From: Corynebacterium pseudopelargi
GTDB lineage: Bacteria > Actinomycetota > Actinomycetes > Mycobacteriales > Mycobacteriaceae
DNA: 64,000 nucleotides
Assembly (NCBI RefSeq): GCF_003814005.1
Contig: NZ_CP033898.1
Location: 1-64,000 of the forward strand
Reading direction: 5' to 3'
The notes below the pieces were generated by a model. The model saw only the letters and a program-made list of their open reading frames with translations, was not told where the DNA came from and searched no databases. The stretch's first letter is position 1. Every line of letters starts with the position of its first letter. The translations under genes and the position numbers were made by a program. Positions 26,677-35,727 of the stretch are shown in pieces.

Positions 26677-28119
26677 TTATGCTGCTCCCTGTGCCGCTTG
26701 GATCACCGCACGGCCGATCGGGGCGGCCACGGAACCGCCAGTTGCTGCCTGGCCACGATCACCGCCATTTTTAACCACCACAGCCACGGCCACATCAGAG
26801 TCCGGGGCAAAGGCAATGTACCAAGCGTGGGGGTTGGAATTACGAGAATCCTCGCCATGCTCGGCAGTACCGGTCTTGGAGGCAATATTTTGCCCCGCAT
26901 ACCCGGCGGTGTGCTGCTCAGATAGACGCATCAAATCAGTCAGCGTTGCAGCCTCCTGCTCTGTGAGCGCCTGATTCAGTTCCTGGGGCTTGACCTCAGT
27001 AACGGTGTGCAAATCGCGGGTGACCACCTTCGACACCACATGCGGAGCCATGCGCTTACCGCCATTAGCCACGGTGGCGGCAATCACGGCATTTTCCAAC
27101 ACCGACATCGCTACGTCGCGCTGGCCAATAGAAGACTGCCCAAGGGCTGCATCATCGGGCAGCTCACCAATGGTGCCGGCAGCCATAGGCAAACCCAAGT
27201 CATAGGTATCGCCCACACCAAAGGAGGCCGCAGCCTCGCGGAAATTATCGGCACCAGCATCAATACCCATCTGCACAAATGCCGTATTGCAGGAGTACTG
27301 GAAGGCCGTAGCCAAGCTCACCGTCTGCTGGCCCGCACAGGTTTGGCCATCGTAGTTTTCCAAGGTGGTGTTGGTATTAGGCAAGGTAATATTCGGCGCC
27401 CCCGTCAATTGAGAATCAGGGGTATAACCTGCGCGCAGACCAGACAAAGTGGTGACCACCTTGAAGGTGGAACCGGGAGGCAAAGTCTCTTGGGTTGCGT
27501 GATTAAGCAGCGGATCGCCGTCATTAGCGTTGTAGTTTTCCCAAGCAGATTCCGCGGTATTGGGATCTACGATCTCTTGGGGGTTAAAGCTCGGGGTAGA
27601 AGCCATGCTGAGGATCTCGCCGGTAGATGGACGAATAGCCACCACAGCACCCTCGTAGCCGGCATTGGCCAATTGGTTATAGGCCACCTCTTGCACCTGC
27701 GGCTTCAAGGTCAGCTCCACATTGGCGCCTGCCTTCTGCTTGCCCAAAAGATCATCCCAGATACCACTGATGCTCAAAGAAGGATCAGTGCCACTGAGCA
27801 TGCTGTTATAGCTGGCCTCGATGCCTGCTGCACCATAAAGATCAGAGATATAGCCCTCCACCGGGCCATAGGCCATGGGGTTGGCCACATAGCGGCGCTG
27901 ATACAGCCCATCGGCATCTTGATAAGACTCCGCAAGGATCTGACCATCGGCGGAGATCTGACCACGGGGCTGCTGCTTCATCTCGATGAACCCACGTCGG
28001 TTCAGGGGATTTTCCGCGTACTTTTCGCGGCTAAAGGCCTGGATGATGGTGAGGTTAATCAGCAGCACCAAGATCAGCAGCAGCGCGAACACACTGGTAA
28101 AGCGAATTGAACGGTTCAT
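26677..28119 (-). CDS. pbpA: Class B penicillin-binding protein PbpA
   Basis: This 480-residue transpeptidase crosslinks peptidoglycan and works with the RodA glycosyltransferase encoded just upstream. It has an N-terminal membrane anchor (about 9-28), a dimerisation domain, and a transpeptidase domain with the three active-site motifs: SxxK (GSTFKVV), SxN (YSCNTAF) and KTG (SKTGTAEH). Start ATG 28119 overlaps the rodA stop. The length is normal for the family. Confidence 0.95.
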   Translation of the reverse strand: MNRSIRFTSVFALLLILVLLINLTIIQAFSREKYAENPLNRRGFIEMKQQPRGQISADGQILAESYQDADGLYQRRYVANPMAYGPVEGYISDLYGAAGIEASYNSMLSGTDPSLSISGIWDDLLGKQKAGANVELTLKPQVQEVAYNQLANAGYEGAVVAIRPSTGEILSMASTPSFNPQEIVDPNTAESAWENYNANDGDPLLNHATQETLPPGSTFKVVTTLSGLRAGYTPDSQLTGAPNITLPNTNTTLENYDGQTCAGQQTVSLATAFQYSCNTAFVQMGIDAGADNFREAAASFGVGDTYDLGLPMAAGTIGELPDDAALGQSSIGQRDVAMSVLENAVIAATVANGGKRMAPHVVSKVVTRDLHTVTEVKPQELNQALTEQEAATLTDLMRLSEQHTAGYAGQNIASKTGTAEHGEDSRNSNPHAWYIAFAPDSDVAVAVVVKNGGDRGQAATGGSVAAPIGRAVIQAAQGAA

Positions 28120-29435
28120 CGGCTTGCCTCCACACCTGCTTGGTCATTGGAATAGCTGGAATCGGAGATTCTTAAAATCAAGCCCAAAAGAATGTAGTTT
28201 GCCATCAAACTCGAACCACCCTGAGACATAAACGGCGTGGTCAAGCCAGTCATCGGCATCAAGGCAGTAATGCCAGCCACCACCACAAATACCTGGATGG
28301 CGATGGTGAAGGACAGCCCGGCGGCCACCAATTTGCCATAGGAATCGCGCGAGCGAAGCGCCGTGCGCAAACCGCGGGTGACAAAAATGCCAAAGAGCAC
28401 AATCACAGCCGAAAGGCCGATGAGGCCGAGTTCCTCACCAACCACCGCGAGGATGAAGTCGCTTTCTGCCACCGGGATCAGCTCTGGGTGGCCCTTGCCC
28501 AAGCCGGTGCCGGCAATGCCGCCGGAGGAGAGGCCAAAGAGCGACTGTGAGAGCTGATAGCCCGTGGTGTCGTAGTGGGAGACAGGGTCGATGAAGTTTT
28601 GTACGCGGGCCTGGATCTTATCGGAGATCTGATACACCGCCGTGCCACCGAGGGCCACCAGTACTGCACCAATGAGCAACCAGGAAACGCGACCGGTAGC
28701 GAGGTAGAGCATGGCCAGCACCGTGGCAAACAGCAGCAGCGCCGGGCCGAAGTCGTTTTCGCCGGCCATGATCAAAATGGCCACGGCCCACACCGCAAGG
28801 ATCGGGCCAAGATCGCGCAGGCGCGGGAATTCAAGGCCAAGGATGCGGTAGCCGGCAACATTGAATAAGGCGCGCTTATTTACCAGGAGCTGTGCAAAAA
28901 AGAGCAGCAGCAAAATCTTGGAAAACTCACCAGGCTGCACCGAGAAGGGGCCAATAGAGATCCAGATATTTGCATCAGCATTCATCTCTGTTGGCCACAC
29001 CAGCGGAAGCGCAAGCAGAATCAAGCCAAGCAGACCCAAAATATAGGAATAGCGACTCAGGCTGCGGTGATCGCGAACAATCACCAGCACCGCCACCATC
29101 AAAGCCACGCCAATGAGCGTCCAGATCACCTGCTTGCTGGCCAGGTTACGATCTTTTGCCAAATCAAGGCGATAGACCATGGCAAGGCCAAGGCCGTTGA
29201 GCACAGAGGCCACCGGCAGCATCACCTGATCGGCATGGGGTGCGGTAAAGCATAAGGCCAAGTGGGCGATGGTGAAGACGACGATAAAGCCGCCGATCAC
29301 CCAGAACACCTCGGAATTTACCCCGGCACCCTGGGCAATGTTGAGGTTAATCACCGTCACGGCCATAAGCACCGCTGCGAGCAGCAGCAGGGCGAATTCG
29401 GTACGTCGTGCGGCTAAGCGTTGAGTGAAACTCAT
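28116..29435 (-). CDS. rodA: SEDS-family peptidoglycan glycosyltransferase RodA
   Basis: The 439-residue membrane protein has about ten helices. SEDS signatures are VWPTEMNADANIWISIGPFSVQPGEFSK, the KGHPELIPVAESDFILAVVGEELG loop and the C-terminal MPMTGLTTPFMSQGGSSLMANY. It polymerises lipid II into glycan strands and pairs with PbpA. The family is shared with FtsW; position next to pbpA and pstP supports RodA. ATG 29435 overlaps the pstP stop by four bases. Confidence 0.93.
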   Translation of the reverse strand: MSFTQRLAARRTEFALLLLAAVLMAVTVINLNIAQGAGVNSEVFWVIGGFIVVFTIAHLALCFTAPHADQVMLPVASVLNGLGLAMVYRLDLAKDRNLASKQVIWTLIGVALMVAVLVIVRDHRSLSRYSYILGLLGLILLALPLVWPTEMNADANIWISIGPFSVQPGEFSKILLLLFFAQLLVNKRALFNVAGYRILGLEFPRLRDLGPILAVWAVAILIMAGENDFGPALLLFATVLAMLYLATGRVSWLLIGAVLVALGGTAVYQISDKIQARVQNFIDPVSHYDTTGYQLSQSLFGLSSGGIAGTGLGKGHPELIPVAESDFILAVVGEELGLIGLSAVIVLFGIFVTRGLRTALRSRDSYGKLVAAGLSFTIAIQVFVVVAGITALMPMTGLTTPFMSQGGSSLMANYILLGLILRISDSSYSNDQAGVEASR

Positions 29436-30886
29436 TTGCTCACCTGCCTGCAGTTTTCACCGGGAGTGTTGAGATCTTCCGGTGAGCTGGAAGCACGAGG
29501 GGTACTCGTTGCGGTGCTGCTGGGAGTAGCGCTCGGCTTGGCACTGGTTTTGGTGCTGGAGGCCTCGCGGGTCACGCACACCGGCAACGCCTCTTTGGCC
29601 AGGCGCTGGGTTTGCTCTAGTACCTCGTCATAAGAACCACCCTCTGAAGAATCCACCGAGGAGCGGGCAGATTCCTTCAGATCATCCACCTTGAAGGGGT
29701 TGCAGGGTTCTTCTGCATCGCTGGCAATCAACGTCAGTTCGCTATCTTCGCTCAAACACGCGCGCTGATATTCCTTGTGCAGGTCCTTGCCAAAGACGCT
29801 GAAATCTACGCCGTGCTCGATCACGATCTGGCCATCACGGGTGGCCACATAGTAGCGCTGCTCAATGGTCTTGGTAGCCCACCAGCCACCAATGATGAGT
29901 GCGCCAAGGACCACCAAAATGCCAAGCACGCCCAGCAGTTTCTTGGTTTTTGCCGGCTGCGCAATTGAGTCGGGTGGATTGGAAGCCTGGTTGGAAGGAT
30001 GTGGCTCAATCACCTGCGGTTCGCGCCCCGTGGAGGCGTCTTTGGCACCGGGGTTGTGCTGCGATAAGGCAATGGCCGCGCGGCCTGCTGCGGTATCGGG
30101 GTTGGGCTGATCAAAGGTGCTGCCCAACAGCGCACCCACGGTGGCGGGTTTGGTGGGCAGGGGAGTCGCAGGATCGTCGCCTTCGACGATGTCGGCTACG
30201 ACCACGGTGACGTTATCCGGGCCGCCAGAACGAAGCGCGAGATCTACTAGGCGGCGTGCGGCCTCTGCTGGCGAGCCCTGTGCGAGTTCTTGTTCGATGG
30301 TGGAGTGGGTAACTGGATCGGAAAGCCCATCGGAGCACAGCAGGTAGCGATCGCCCAGTTGCGCGTCGATGCTTCGCAGTGTGGGCTCTACGGGCCTGCC
30401 GGTGTAGGCCTTGAGAATCATCGAACGCTGCGGGTGAGTAGAAATATCACCCGGATCCAACTCGCCCTTATCTACCAACGATTGCACATAGGTGTCGTCG
30501 ATGGTGATTTGTTCTAATTGGCCATCGCGGAGGCGATAACCGCGAGAATCGCCAACATGGCACAGTGCCAATTCGCTGCCATTGAACATCAGGGCAGTCA
30601 AGGTGGTGCCCATGCCATCAGTTTCTGGAACCTCGCGCACGCCCTGGGCAATGGCGTGGTTGGCATCATCTGCCCCGGAAGCAAGCAGCGCGAGCATGTC
30701 ATTATCGCCGGGGTCTGCATCGAGCGGCTCGAGGTGGCGAATCATGATCTGCGATGCCACTTCGCCTGCGGCGTGGCCACCCATGCCGTCGGCAAGCGCA
30801 AGAAGGTGCGGGCCTGCGTAGGCGGAGTCTTCGTTATTGCCTCGGACCAATCCACGATCGGAGGCGGCGGCGTAGTTGAGTTTCAT
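29432..30886 (-). CDS. pstP: PP2C-family Ser/Thr phosphatase PstP
   Basis: The 484-residue membrane phosphatase removes phosphate from targets of PknA and PknB. It has PP2C metal-binding motifs (DRGLVRGNNEDS, ALADGMGGHAAGE, HVGDSRGY, LCSDGLSD), one transmembrane helix near 320-340 and an outer domain ending in a Ser/Thr-rich tail. Start ATG 30886 shares one base with the fhaB stop codon. It is the only phosphatase gene of the operon, balancing two kinases. Confidence 0.95.
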   Translation of the reverse strand: MKLNYAAASDRGLVRGNNEDSAYAGPHLLALADGMGGHAAGEVASQIMIRHLEPLDADPGDNDMLALLASGADDANHAIAQGVREVPETDGMGTTLTALMFNGSELALCHVGDSRGYRLRDGQLEQITIDDTYVQSLVDKGELDPGDISTHPQRSMILKAYTGRPVEPTLRSIDAQLGDRYLLCSDGLSDPVTHSTIEQELAQGSPAEAARRLVDLALRSGGPDNVTVVVADIVEGDDPATPLPTKPATVGALLGSTFDQPNPDTAAGRAAIALSQHNPGAKDASTGREPQVIEPHPSNQASNPPDSIAQPAKTKKLLGVLGILVVLGALIIGGWWATKTIEQRYYVATRDGQIVIEHGVDFSVFGKDLHKEYQRACLSEDSELTLIASDAEEPCNPFKVDDLKESARSSVDSSEGGSYDEVLEQTQRLAKEALPVCVTREASSTKTSAKPSATPSSTATSTPRASSSPEDLNTPGENCRQVSK

Positions 30887-31359
30887 TAGCCGTTCAACCT
30901 TATTGTCGTGCGTCCAATTTTGATGTCGCTGCCTACCGATACCTTCTCGGGCTGGTCAATGCGGTAACCCCCGGCATAGGTGCCGTTGCGCGAATCGAGA
31001 TCCTCAATAAACCACTCACTGCCGCGCTTGAGCAGGCGAGCATGGCGTGACGATGCGTAGTCGTCGCTGAGCACAAAATCGCAATCTTGGGAGCGGCCAA
31101 TAATGATCTCTGATTGCTGGCCAAGTGCCAGGCTGGAACCGAGCAGCGGGCCATCCACGATGGCGATTTTTCTTGGCATAGCGCCGCGTTTTGGCGCTGG
31201 CGCCGGCGGAGCTTGGGTGTATTGCACGGGCACGCCGGGCATGCCTTGGGCGGCCGCGGCTTTGGTGTCGCGGCGGAGGGTGTTCAACGCAAAGAGGATG
31301 AACAGCCACAGCAGTGCTAGCAGCGCAATGCGCAATACAAGCAAAATCACGGAATCCAA
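30886..31359 (-). CDS. fhaB: FHA-domain membrane-anchored protein FhaB (FipA)
   Basis: The 157-residue protein has one N-terminal membrane helix (DSVILLVLRIALLALLWLFIL) and a C-terminal FHA domain with GRSQDCDFVLSDDYASSRHA and SRNGTY, which binds phosphothreonine. The start chosen is TTG 31359, because the protein then begins DSVILL as in relatives, with AGGAG about ten bases upstream. Relatives are substrates and readers of PknA/PknB and link kinases to the divisome. The stop overlaps pstP by one base. Confidence 0.9.
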   Translation of the reverse strand: MDSVILLVLRIALLALLWLFILFALNTLRRDTKAAAAQGMPGVPVQYTQAPPAPAPKRGAMPRKIAIVDGPLLGSSLALGQQSEIIIGRSQDCDFVLSDDYASSRHARLLKRGSEWFIEDLDSRNGTYAGGYRIDQPEKVSVGSDIKIGRTTIRLNG

Positions 31360-31400
31360 GGGGGATGCTCCTAGTTCGGTTCCAGGTGTTGAAAGTCGGC

Positions 31401-32249
31401 TTAGCGCTGGGAGTCGACGATACGTACTTCGATGTGCGAATGACCCACGGTGATCACGTCGCCGTCGGCAAGCAACCAATTTTCCACTGGCGTGCCATTG
31501 ACGGTGGTGCCATTGGTGCTGTGCAAATCGGTCAGCACCGCATCTTGACCATTCCATTCGATCTCGGCGTGCTGGCGCGATACTCCCGTATCAGGCAGGC
31601 GCAGATCAGCATCATTGGAGCGGCCAATGATATTTGATCCGATGCGCACGAGATAGGTACGCGAGGACCCATCCTGCAACAGCAGGGTCATGCTCAACCC
31701 TGTCTCTGAAGTTTCGGGCTCACCCACTGGCACGTTGGGGTCGTGCTCGGGGGCTGCGGACATGTACTGGGTGCTGGGCTGTTGATTCATGCTGTCCACG
31801 GAAGCCTCGCTTTCTGGTTGGGGTGCTTCTTCGCGTTGGGTTGGTTGTTGGATAAAGCCCATCTGGCCACCGGGTCCGGTGGCGGTAGCGGCATGCAGTT
31901 GCCCGGTGCGAAGCCCGCGGACAGATACCACTGCCACGGTGATCGGGCCTGCTGCCTGCCAGCCTTGGTTTCTGTAATAACGTGCGAGTTGGTCAGCAAA
32001 GTTTTGGGGCAGACGCGGGTGTTCTGCCTGGAGGTTGGCAAAATCTTTGGCACTGACTTCCACGCGGAATTCATTGGGTGCCTCGATGGTGCCTTCGTAG
32101 GTATGAACCGTATTGTCTTCTGCTTCTTGTTTGAGCAGCTCTTCAATTTCGGCTGGTACAACGCGCCCGCCAAATACGAAGGCGAAGCTATTGTCCAAAC
32201 CGCGTTGCATCGCGCTATCGAGCTTGGCGATCTTGCCCATTAGTGACAC
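31401..32249 (-). CDS. fhaA: FHA-domain protein FhaA with DUF3662 N-terminus
   Basis: The 282-residue protein starts SLMGKIAKLDSAMQRGLDNSF, a DUF3662 domain (about 1-120), followed by a Gln/Glu/Pro-rich linker and a C-terminal FHA domain (GRSNDADLRLPDTGVSRQHA, HSTNGT). In mycobacteria FhaA binds phosphorylated MviN and modulates peptidoglycan synthesis. GTG 32249 was chosen over ATG 32240 because AAAGGAGG lies eight bases upstream of it. It is the first gene of the operon running to pknB and crgA, and a 14-unit 11-bp repeat lies upstream. Confidence 0.9.
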   Translation of the reverse strand: MSLMGKIAKLDSAMQRGLDNSFAFVFGGRVVPAEIEELLKQEAEDNTVHTYEGTIEAPNEFRVEVSAKDFANLQAEHPRLPQNFADQLARYYRNQGWQAAGPITVAVVSVRGLRTGQLHAATATGPGGQMGFIQQPTQREEAPQPESEASVDSMNQQPSTQYMSAAPEHDPNVPVGEPETSETGLSMTLLLQDGSSRTYLVRIGSNIIGRSNDADLRLPDTGVSRQHAEIEWNGQDAVLTDLHSTNGTTVNGTPVENWLLADGDVITVGHSHIEVRIVDSQR

Positions 32250-32373
32250 AGCGTTCGCCTCCTTTTGCGTCGTTGTCTGTACTCATACTGCTCGTTTGCG
32301 GCAATCCCATGTGCCTTTGCAAGCACGCAGCGCATCACCACAGGTGTGTGGCACCCTTGCAAGTAACCGTGAG

Positions 32374-32527
32374 GCTACAGTGCAGCTACGGTGCAACCCC
32401 ACTGCAACTACAGTGCAACCACAGGGCGGTCGCAGTGCAGCTACGGTGCAGCTACGGCGCAGCCACAGTCAAGCAAAGGTGAAGCCATAGCGAAGCTATA
32501 GCGAAGCTATAGCCAAGCCACGGTCAA
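32374..32527. repeat. Array of fourteen 11-bp repeats upstream of fhaA
   Basis: From 32374 to 32527 the sequence divides into 14 consecutive 11-bp units without a break, of the form GCTACAGTGCA, GCTACGGTGCA, GCTATAGCGAA and similar. A weaker unit precedes it (32363-32373). The early units end in TGCA and the late ones in CAA or GAA. It lies 125-280 bases upstream of fhaA's start. The rest of the 417-bp spacer (32250-32666) has no visible gene apart from the tRNA-Leu promoter near its right end. Confidence 0.93.
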
Positions 32528-32609
32528 GCCCTAGTATAGAGTCCAAACGCATTTTCGCCCTATTGTCCTCTGGCGCTTGTTCAACATTTTTGGCCTTTGA
32601 GCTGGATTA

Positions 32610-32640
32610 TTGGTGGATTCTGCCGGTGACGTGTTAGGTT
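32610..32640 (+). promoter_or_regulatory. Candidate promoter of tRNA-Leu
   Basis: TTGGTG (32610-32615) and TAGGTT (32635-32640), 19 bases apart, sit 26 bases before the tRNA. The spacing is a little long, so the call is tentative. Confidence 0.35.
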
Positions 32641-32666
32641 ATTCCAGTCGCAATAATGCATCACCT

Positions 32667-32751
32667 GCCCAGGTGGCGGAATTGGCAGACGCGCTGGCTT
32701 CAGGTGCCAGTGTCCTTTACGGACGTGGGGGTTCAAGTCCCCCCCTGGGCA
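32667..32751 (+). tRNA. tRNA-Leu (anticodon CAG)
   Basis: The 85-base class II tRNA has acceptor GCCCAGG pairing with CCTGGGC (32744-32750), anticodon stem CTGGC/GCCAG, anticodon CAG at 32701-32703, and a long variable arm TGTCCTTTACGGACG. The T-arm is GGGGG/CCCCC. CCA is not encoded. Confidence 0.97.
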
Positions 32752-32756
32752 CAGAT

Positions 32757-32784
32757 AACCGCAACCGAGAAGGTTGCGGTTTTT
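32757..32784 (+). terminator. tRNA-Leu terminator
   Basis: AACCGCAACC (32757-32766) and GGTTGCGGTT (32772-32781) form a 10-bp perfect stem with a 5-base loop, followed by TTTCC. It is 27 bases before the MFS start codon. Confidence 0.9.
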
Positions 32785-32810
32785 CCTTTATCTTCTCTAG
32801 TCTGTTTGCA

Positions 32811-34046
32811 ATGAATGTCATTTGGAAGGGTTTGAGTACCCAGGCGAAGCTCTTATTGTGGACCCAATTCGCCTTCAATGTTGGCTTCTACTTAGTCGTT
32901 CCCTTCCTCGCCATCTATATGGCAGACACCCTCGGCATTGCAGGTGCCACCATCGGTGTCATCCTCGGGCTGCGCACCTTTAGCCAACAAGGCCTTTTTG
33001 TGCTCGGCGGGATCTTAAGTGATCGCTTCGGCCTCAAACCGGTGTTGCTCAGCGGTATTGCCATCCGGGTGCTCGGCTTCCTTATTGCCGCCAAAGCCCA
33101 ATCGGTGATGGGTCTTGGTCTTGGCGTGGTGCTCATTGGCGTGGCAGCGGCCCTATTTTCACCAGCGGTAGAAGCAAGGCTGGGTGGTTTAACGGCCAAA
33201 GAACGTGGTGGCAAATCTACCCAGGATGTCTTTGCCGCCAACGCCACCTTCCTTCACGCGGGTTCGCTGATTGGCCCGGCCTTCGGCGCGCTGTTGATTC
33301 CCCTTGGCTTCGAGGTGGTGTGCCTTGTTGCCGCCGGCATCTTCGTGCTCCTATTTTTCTGCCACCTGCGTTGGACTACTCAGCCAAAGCCGCAGCTTGC
33401 GCCGGAGACCATTGTTGATACTTCGAGCCTTTCGGGTCTTGGCACGGCCTTGCGCCACCGCGCCTTTATGGTCTTTGCGCTGCTGGTTTGTGCCACCCAG
33501 GTGTCCTATCACCTGCAATATATTGCTCTTCCTGCCTGGCTTCAGCACGCCGATCTGAACCAAAGCTTGGTGGGCTGGCTTTTTGCTGGAGTAAGCATTT
33601 ATGTGGTGGCAGGCCAGATGCGCTTTTCGGCGTGGTCGGAATCGCGCGGTGCCGCCTTGATGCTCCCGCTTGCCATGCTGATCCAGGCTTGTGCCTGGGC
33701 GGCGATGGCGGTGTTTGCCCTTGCTGGCGCGCACTCAATATGGCCGCTGGTTGCCTTCTTGGTGGTGCTGCATGCCGGCCAGATGCTCATTGCCCCGATG
33801 GTGCGCTCCATCGTGGTCATGCTGGCCCCGACGCGGCTTCTGGGCACCTACTACGGTTTGCTAAATACCCTCGGTGGCATCGCCGTACTGGCATCTACTT
33901 CCTTCTACGGCAAGCTTATCGACGTATCCTTCCCCAGCGCTTGGCTGTTTGCCGCAATCTTGCTAGGCCTTTCTGCTTTTGGCCTTTGGTATTTCCGTGG
34001 CGTGTATTTGCAGGAGGCAGAGCAGCAAAACCCTGAGCACTCATAG
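32811..34046 (+). CDS. MFS exporter, drug-type
   Basis: The 411-residue membrane protein has about 12 hydrophobic segments and the cytoplasmic loop ILSDRFGLKPVLLSG, the GxLxDRxGRK-like signature of drug:H+ antiporters (DHA1). The substrate is unknown. Start ATG 32811 gives MNVIWKGLSTQ; the ribosome site is weak, and the tRNA-Leu terminator is just upstream, so an own promoter or readthrough may drive it. Its last 131 bases overlap antisense with the fused peptide-ABC permease gene, which ends at 33916. Confidence 0.85.
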   Translation: MNVIWKGLSTQAKLLLWTQFAFNVGFYLVVPFLAIYMADTLGIAGATIGVILGLRTFSQQGLFVLGGILSDRFGLKPVLLSGIAIRVLGFLIAAKAQSVMGLGLGVVLIGVAAALFSPAVEARLGGLTAKERGGKSTQDVFAANATFLHAGSLIGPAFGALLIPLGFEVVCLVAAGIFVLLFFCHLRWTTQPKPQLAPETIVDTSSLSGLGTALRHRAFMVFALLVCATQVSYHLQYIALPAWLQHADLNQSLVGWLFAGVSIYVVAGQMRFSAWSESRGAALMLPLAMLIQACAWAAMAVFALAGAHSIWPLVAFLVVLHAGQMLIAPMVRSIVVMLAPTRLLGTYYGLLNTLGGIAVLASTSFYGKLIDVSFPSAWLFAAILLGLSAFGLWYFRGVYLQEAEQQNPEHS

Positions 34047-35727
34047 AAAGCAGCATCAAAGCGAAGGTGGGGGCCAGGGCAATCCAAGGGGCTTGTTCCA
34101 CATAGGGCAAGCCCTCTGCCAGCATTGCGCCCCACTCGGGGGTTGGTTGCTGCGGTCCCATGCCCAAAAAGCCCAGGCTGGCTAGTGCTAAGGCCTTGCC
34201 TGGCAGGCGAAGGAAGCTGTGGCGCAGTAGCGGGCCTGCGATCTCTGGAAGCAAAAAGCGCAGGTAGGTGCTGGCCCGTGATTCGCCAAGGGTGGGCAGC
34301 ATGGCGATGTAGGGTTGCAGCTTGGCTTCGCGCAATAGATCGCGCGCATGGGCAGCCAGGGGTGCCCAGGATGCCAGTGCCACGGCAATGGCTGCGCTCA
34401 TCATGGAAGGCCCTGCTACACCTGCCACGAGCAGGCCTGCTAGAACAGGGGAGGTGGCGTTGGTGACGTCGACAAGCCCTGCGCTCCAACGCGGCATCAC
34501 ACTGGCAAGCAAGGCCAGCAAAATACACAGCAGGGTCACCGCGATGGCAAAGCTCAACGTCAAGGCAGCACCATAGGCCAAACGAGCCAACACGTCTCTA
34601 CCTGCGGCATCGCTGCCAAGGGGCAAGGCCAGGCTCGGTGGCTCAAAGCGCGGATGATCCAGGCTATAAGGATTACGGCCCAAACCAAGCGCTACGCACA
34701 GCACCACCGGAACGATGGTGATGATGGGCAACGCCAGATCACGCGAACGCCGCGGCGCCTCAGGGGCAGCCACCGGCACATTGCTTTTGGCGGCAGCACC
34801 GAGCAGTAGGCGATGGATACCTTGGGCTGCGATGCCCACCAGTGCCGCGAAACCGAAAAGCAGCAGCACACCTGCCTGCAGCAATGGGATGTCTTGGGCC
34901 TTTGAGGCCCCGAGGGTCAGCCTGCCAATGCCGGGGATGGCAAAGATCTCTTCTACCGGCACCGCACCACCGGTCACGGCCACGATCACTAAGGCAATTT
35001 GGTGGATCACGGGGGCAAGCGCGCGGCGAAGCACCGCCGCTAACAGCATGGGGCGCGGGGCGCCGGCATCGAACCAACTGCGCACCCAGGGTTCGCGCAT
35101 GGCGTGCTGGAGAGAATCGGAAAGCAGGCGAGCAATCACACCACCGGCGGGTAAGCCGAGGGCGATTGAGGGCAACACGGCATGGTGCCAGGAGTTAAAA
35201 CCGAGCGGGGGAAAGATCTTCAGCCAGATGCTAAACACCAAGACCAGCACCACTGCGATAAGAAAGCTTGGAAAGGCGGTCAGCAGGGTAGGCACCGTCA
35301 GCGCCGCTTTGCGCGATGTGCCTCGGCTTAAGGCGAGCAGTTGCGGGGCCAAGATCAACACCACCACGATGAAGGCCACCACCATGGCAAAGCCCATCAG
35401 GGTCAGTGAAACTAAAAAGGCCGACCATGCCGGGCCTGCCACCGGCGCGCCGGATACCCAACTTTGGCCCATATCGCCGCGCACCAGCCCGGCTAGCCAG
35501 TGGCGCAGCAGATGCACAGGGCCTTGATCCAGGTGGAGTTCTTTGCTTACCGCTTCAAGGTTGGCATCGGTGGGGGCAAGCTCTGCATAGCGAGAGCGAA
35601 GCACCATCAGCTCAGCTTTTTCTTGGCTGATCCACGGCAGCATTCCCACCAAAACCAACATGCCCACATAGGCGAGCAGGCGTGAGCACCAAGGGATGAG
35701 ATCGAGGCGCGAGGAGGATCGATGCAT
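33916..35727 (-). CDS. Fused DppB-DppC-type peptide/nickel ABC permease
   Basis: One 603-residue protein carries two complete permease halves. Residues about 1-310 resemble DppB (LIAVVLVLVFSIW, EEIFAIPGIGRL) and about 325-570 resemble DppC (PLGSDAAGRDVLARL, ATSPVLAGLLVAG, TYLRFLLPEIAGPL). Each half has its own ATPase-docking loop. Such transporters normally use two separate genes. It lies at the end of an operon with two ATPases and a binding protein; its start overlaps the binding-protein stop. The last roughly 40 residues are basic (KGQKQKGLARLRQTAKRW) and antisense to the MFS gene, an unusual 131-bp overlap. Confidence 0.85.
   Translation of the reverse strand: MHRSSSRLDLIPWCSRLLAYVGMLVLVGMLPWISQEKAELMVLRSRYAELAPTDANLEAVSKELHLDQGPVHLLRHWLAGLVRGDMGQSWVSGAPVAGPAWSAFLVSLTLMGFAMVVAFIVVVLILAPQLLALSRGTSRKAALTVPTLLTAFPSFLIAVVLVLVFSIWLKIFPPLGFNSWHHAVLPSIALGLPAGGVIARLLSDSLQHAMREPWVRSWFDAGAPRPMLLAAVLRRALAPVIHQIALVIVAVTGGAVPVEEIFAIPGIGRLTLGASKAQDIPLLQAGVLLLFGFAALVGIAAQGIHRLLLGAAAKSNVPVAAPEAPRRSRDLALPIITIVPVVLCVALGLGRNPYSLDHPRFEPPSLALPLGSDAAGRDVLARLAYGAALTLSFAIAVTLLCILLALLASVMPRWSAGLVDVTNATSPVLAGLLVAGVAGPSMMSAAIAVALASWAPLAAHARDLLREAKLQPYIAMLPTLGESRASTYLRFLLPEIAGPLLRHSFLRLPGKALALASLGFLGMGPQQPTPEWGAMLAEGLPYVEQAPWIALAPTFALMLLSMSAQGFAALPPANTRHGNTKGQKQKGLARLRQTAKRWGRIRR

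Noticed and set aside
32374..32527. Possible CRISPR array
   Set aside because: Units are 11 bp, contiguous and drifting, with no spacers between repeats; the 12-, 15- and 24-bp arrays are likewise plain tandem repeats. No cas gene is present.
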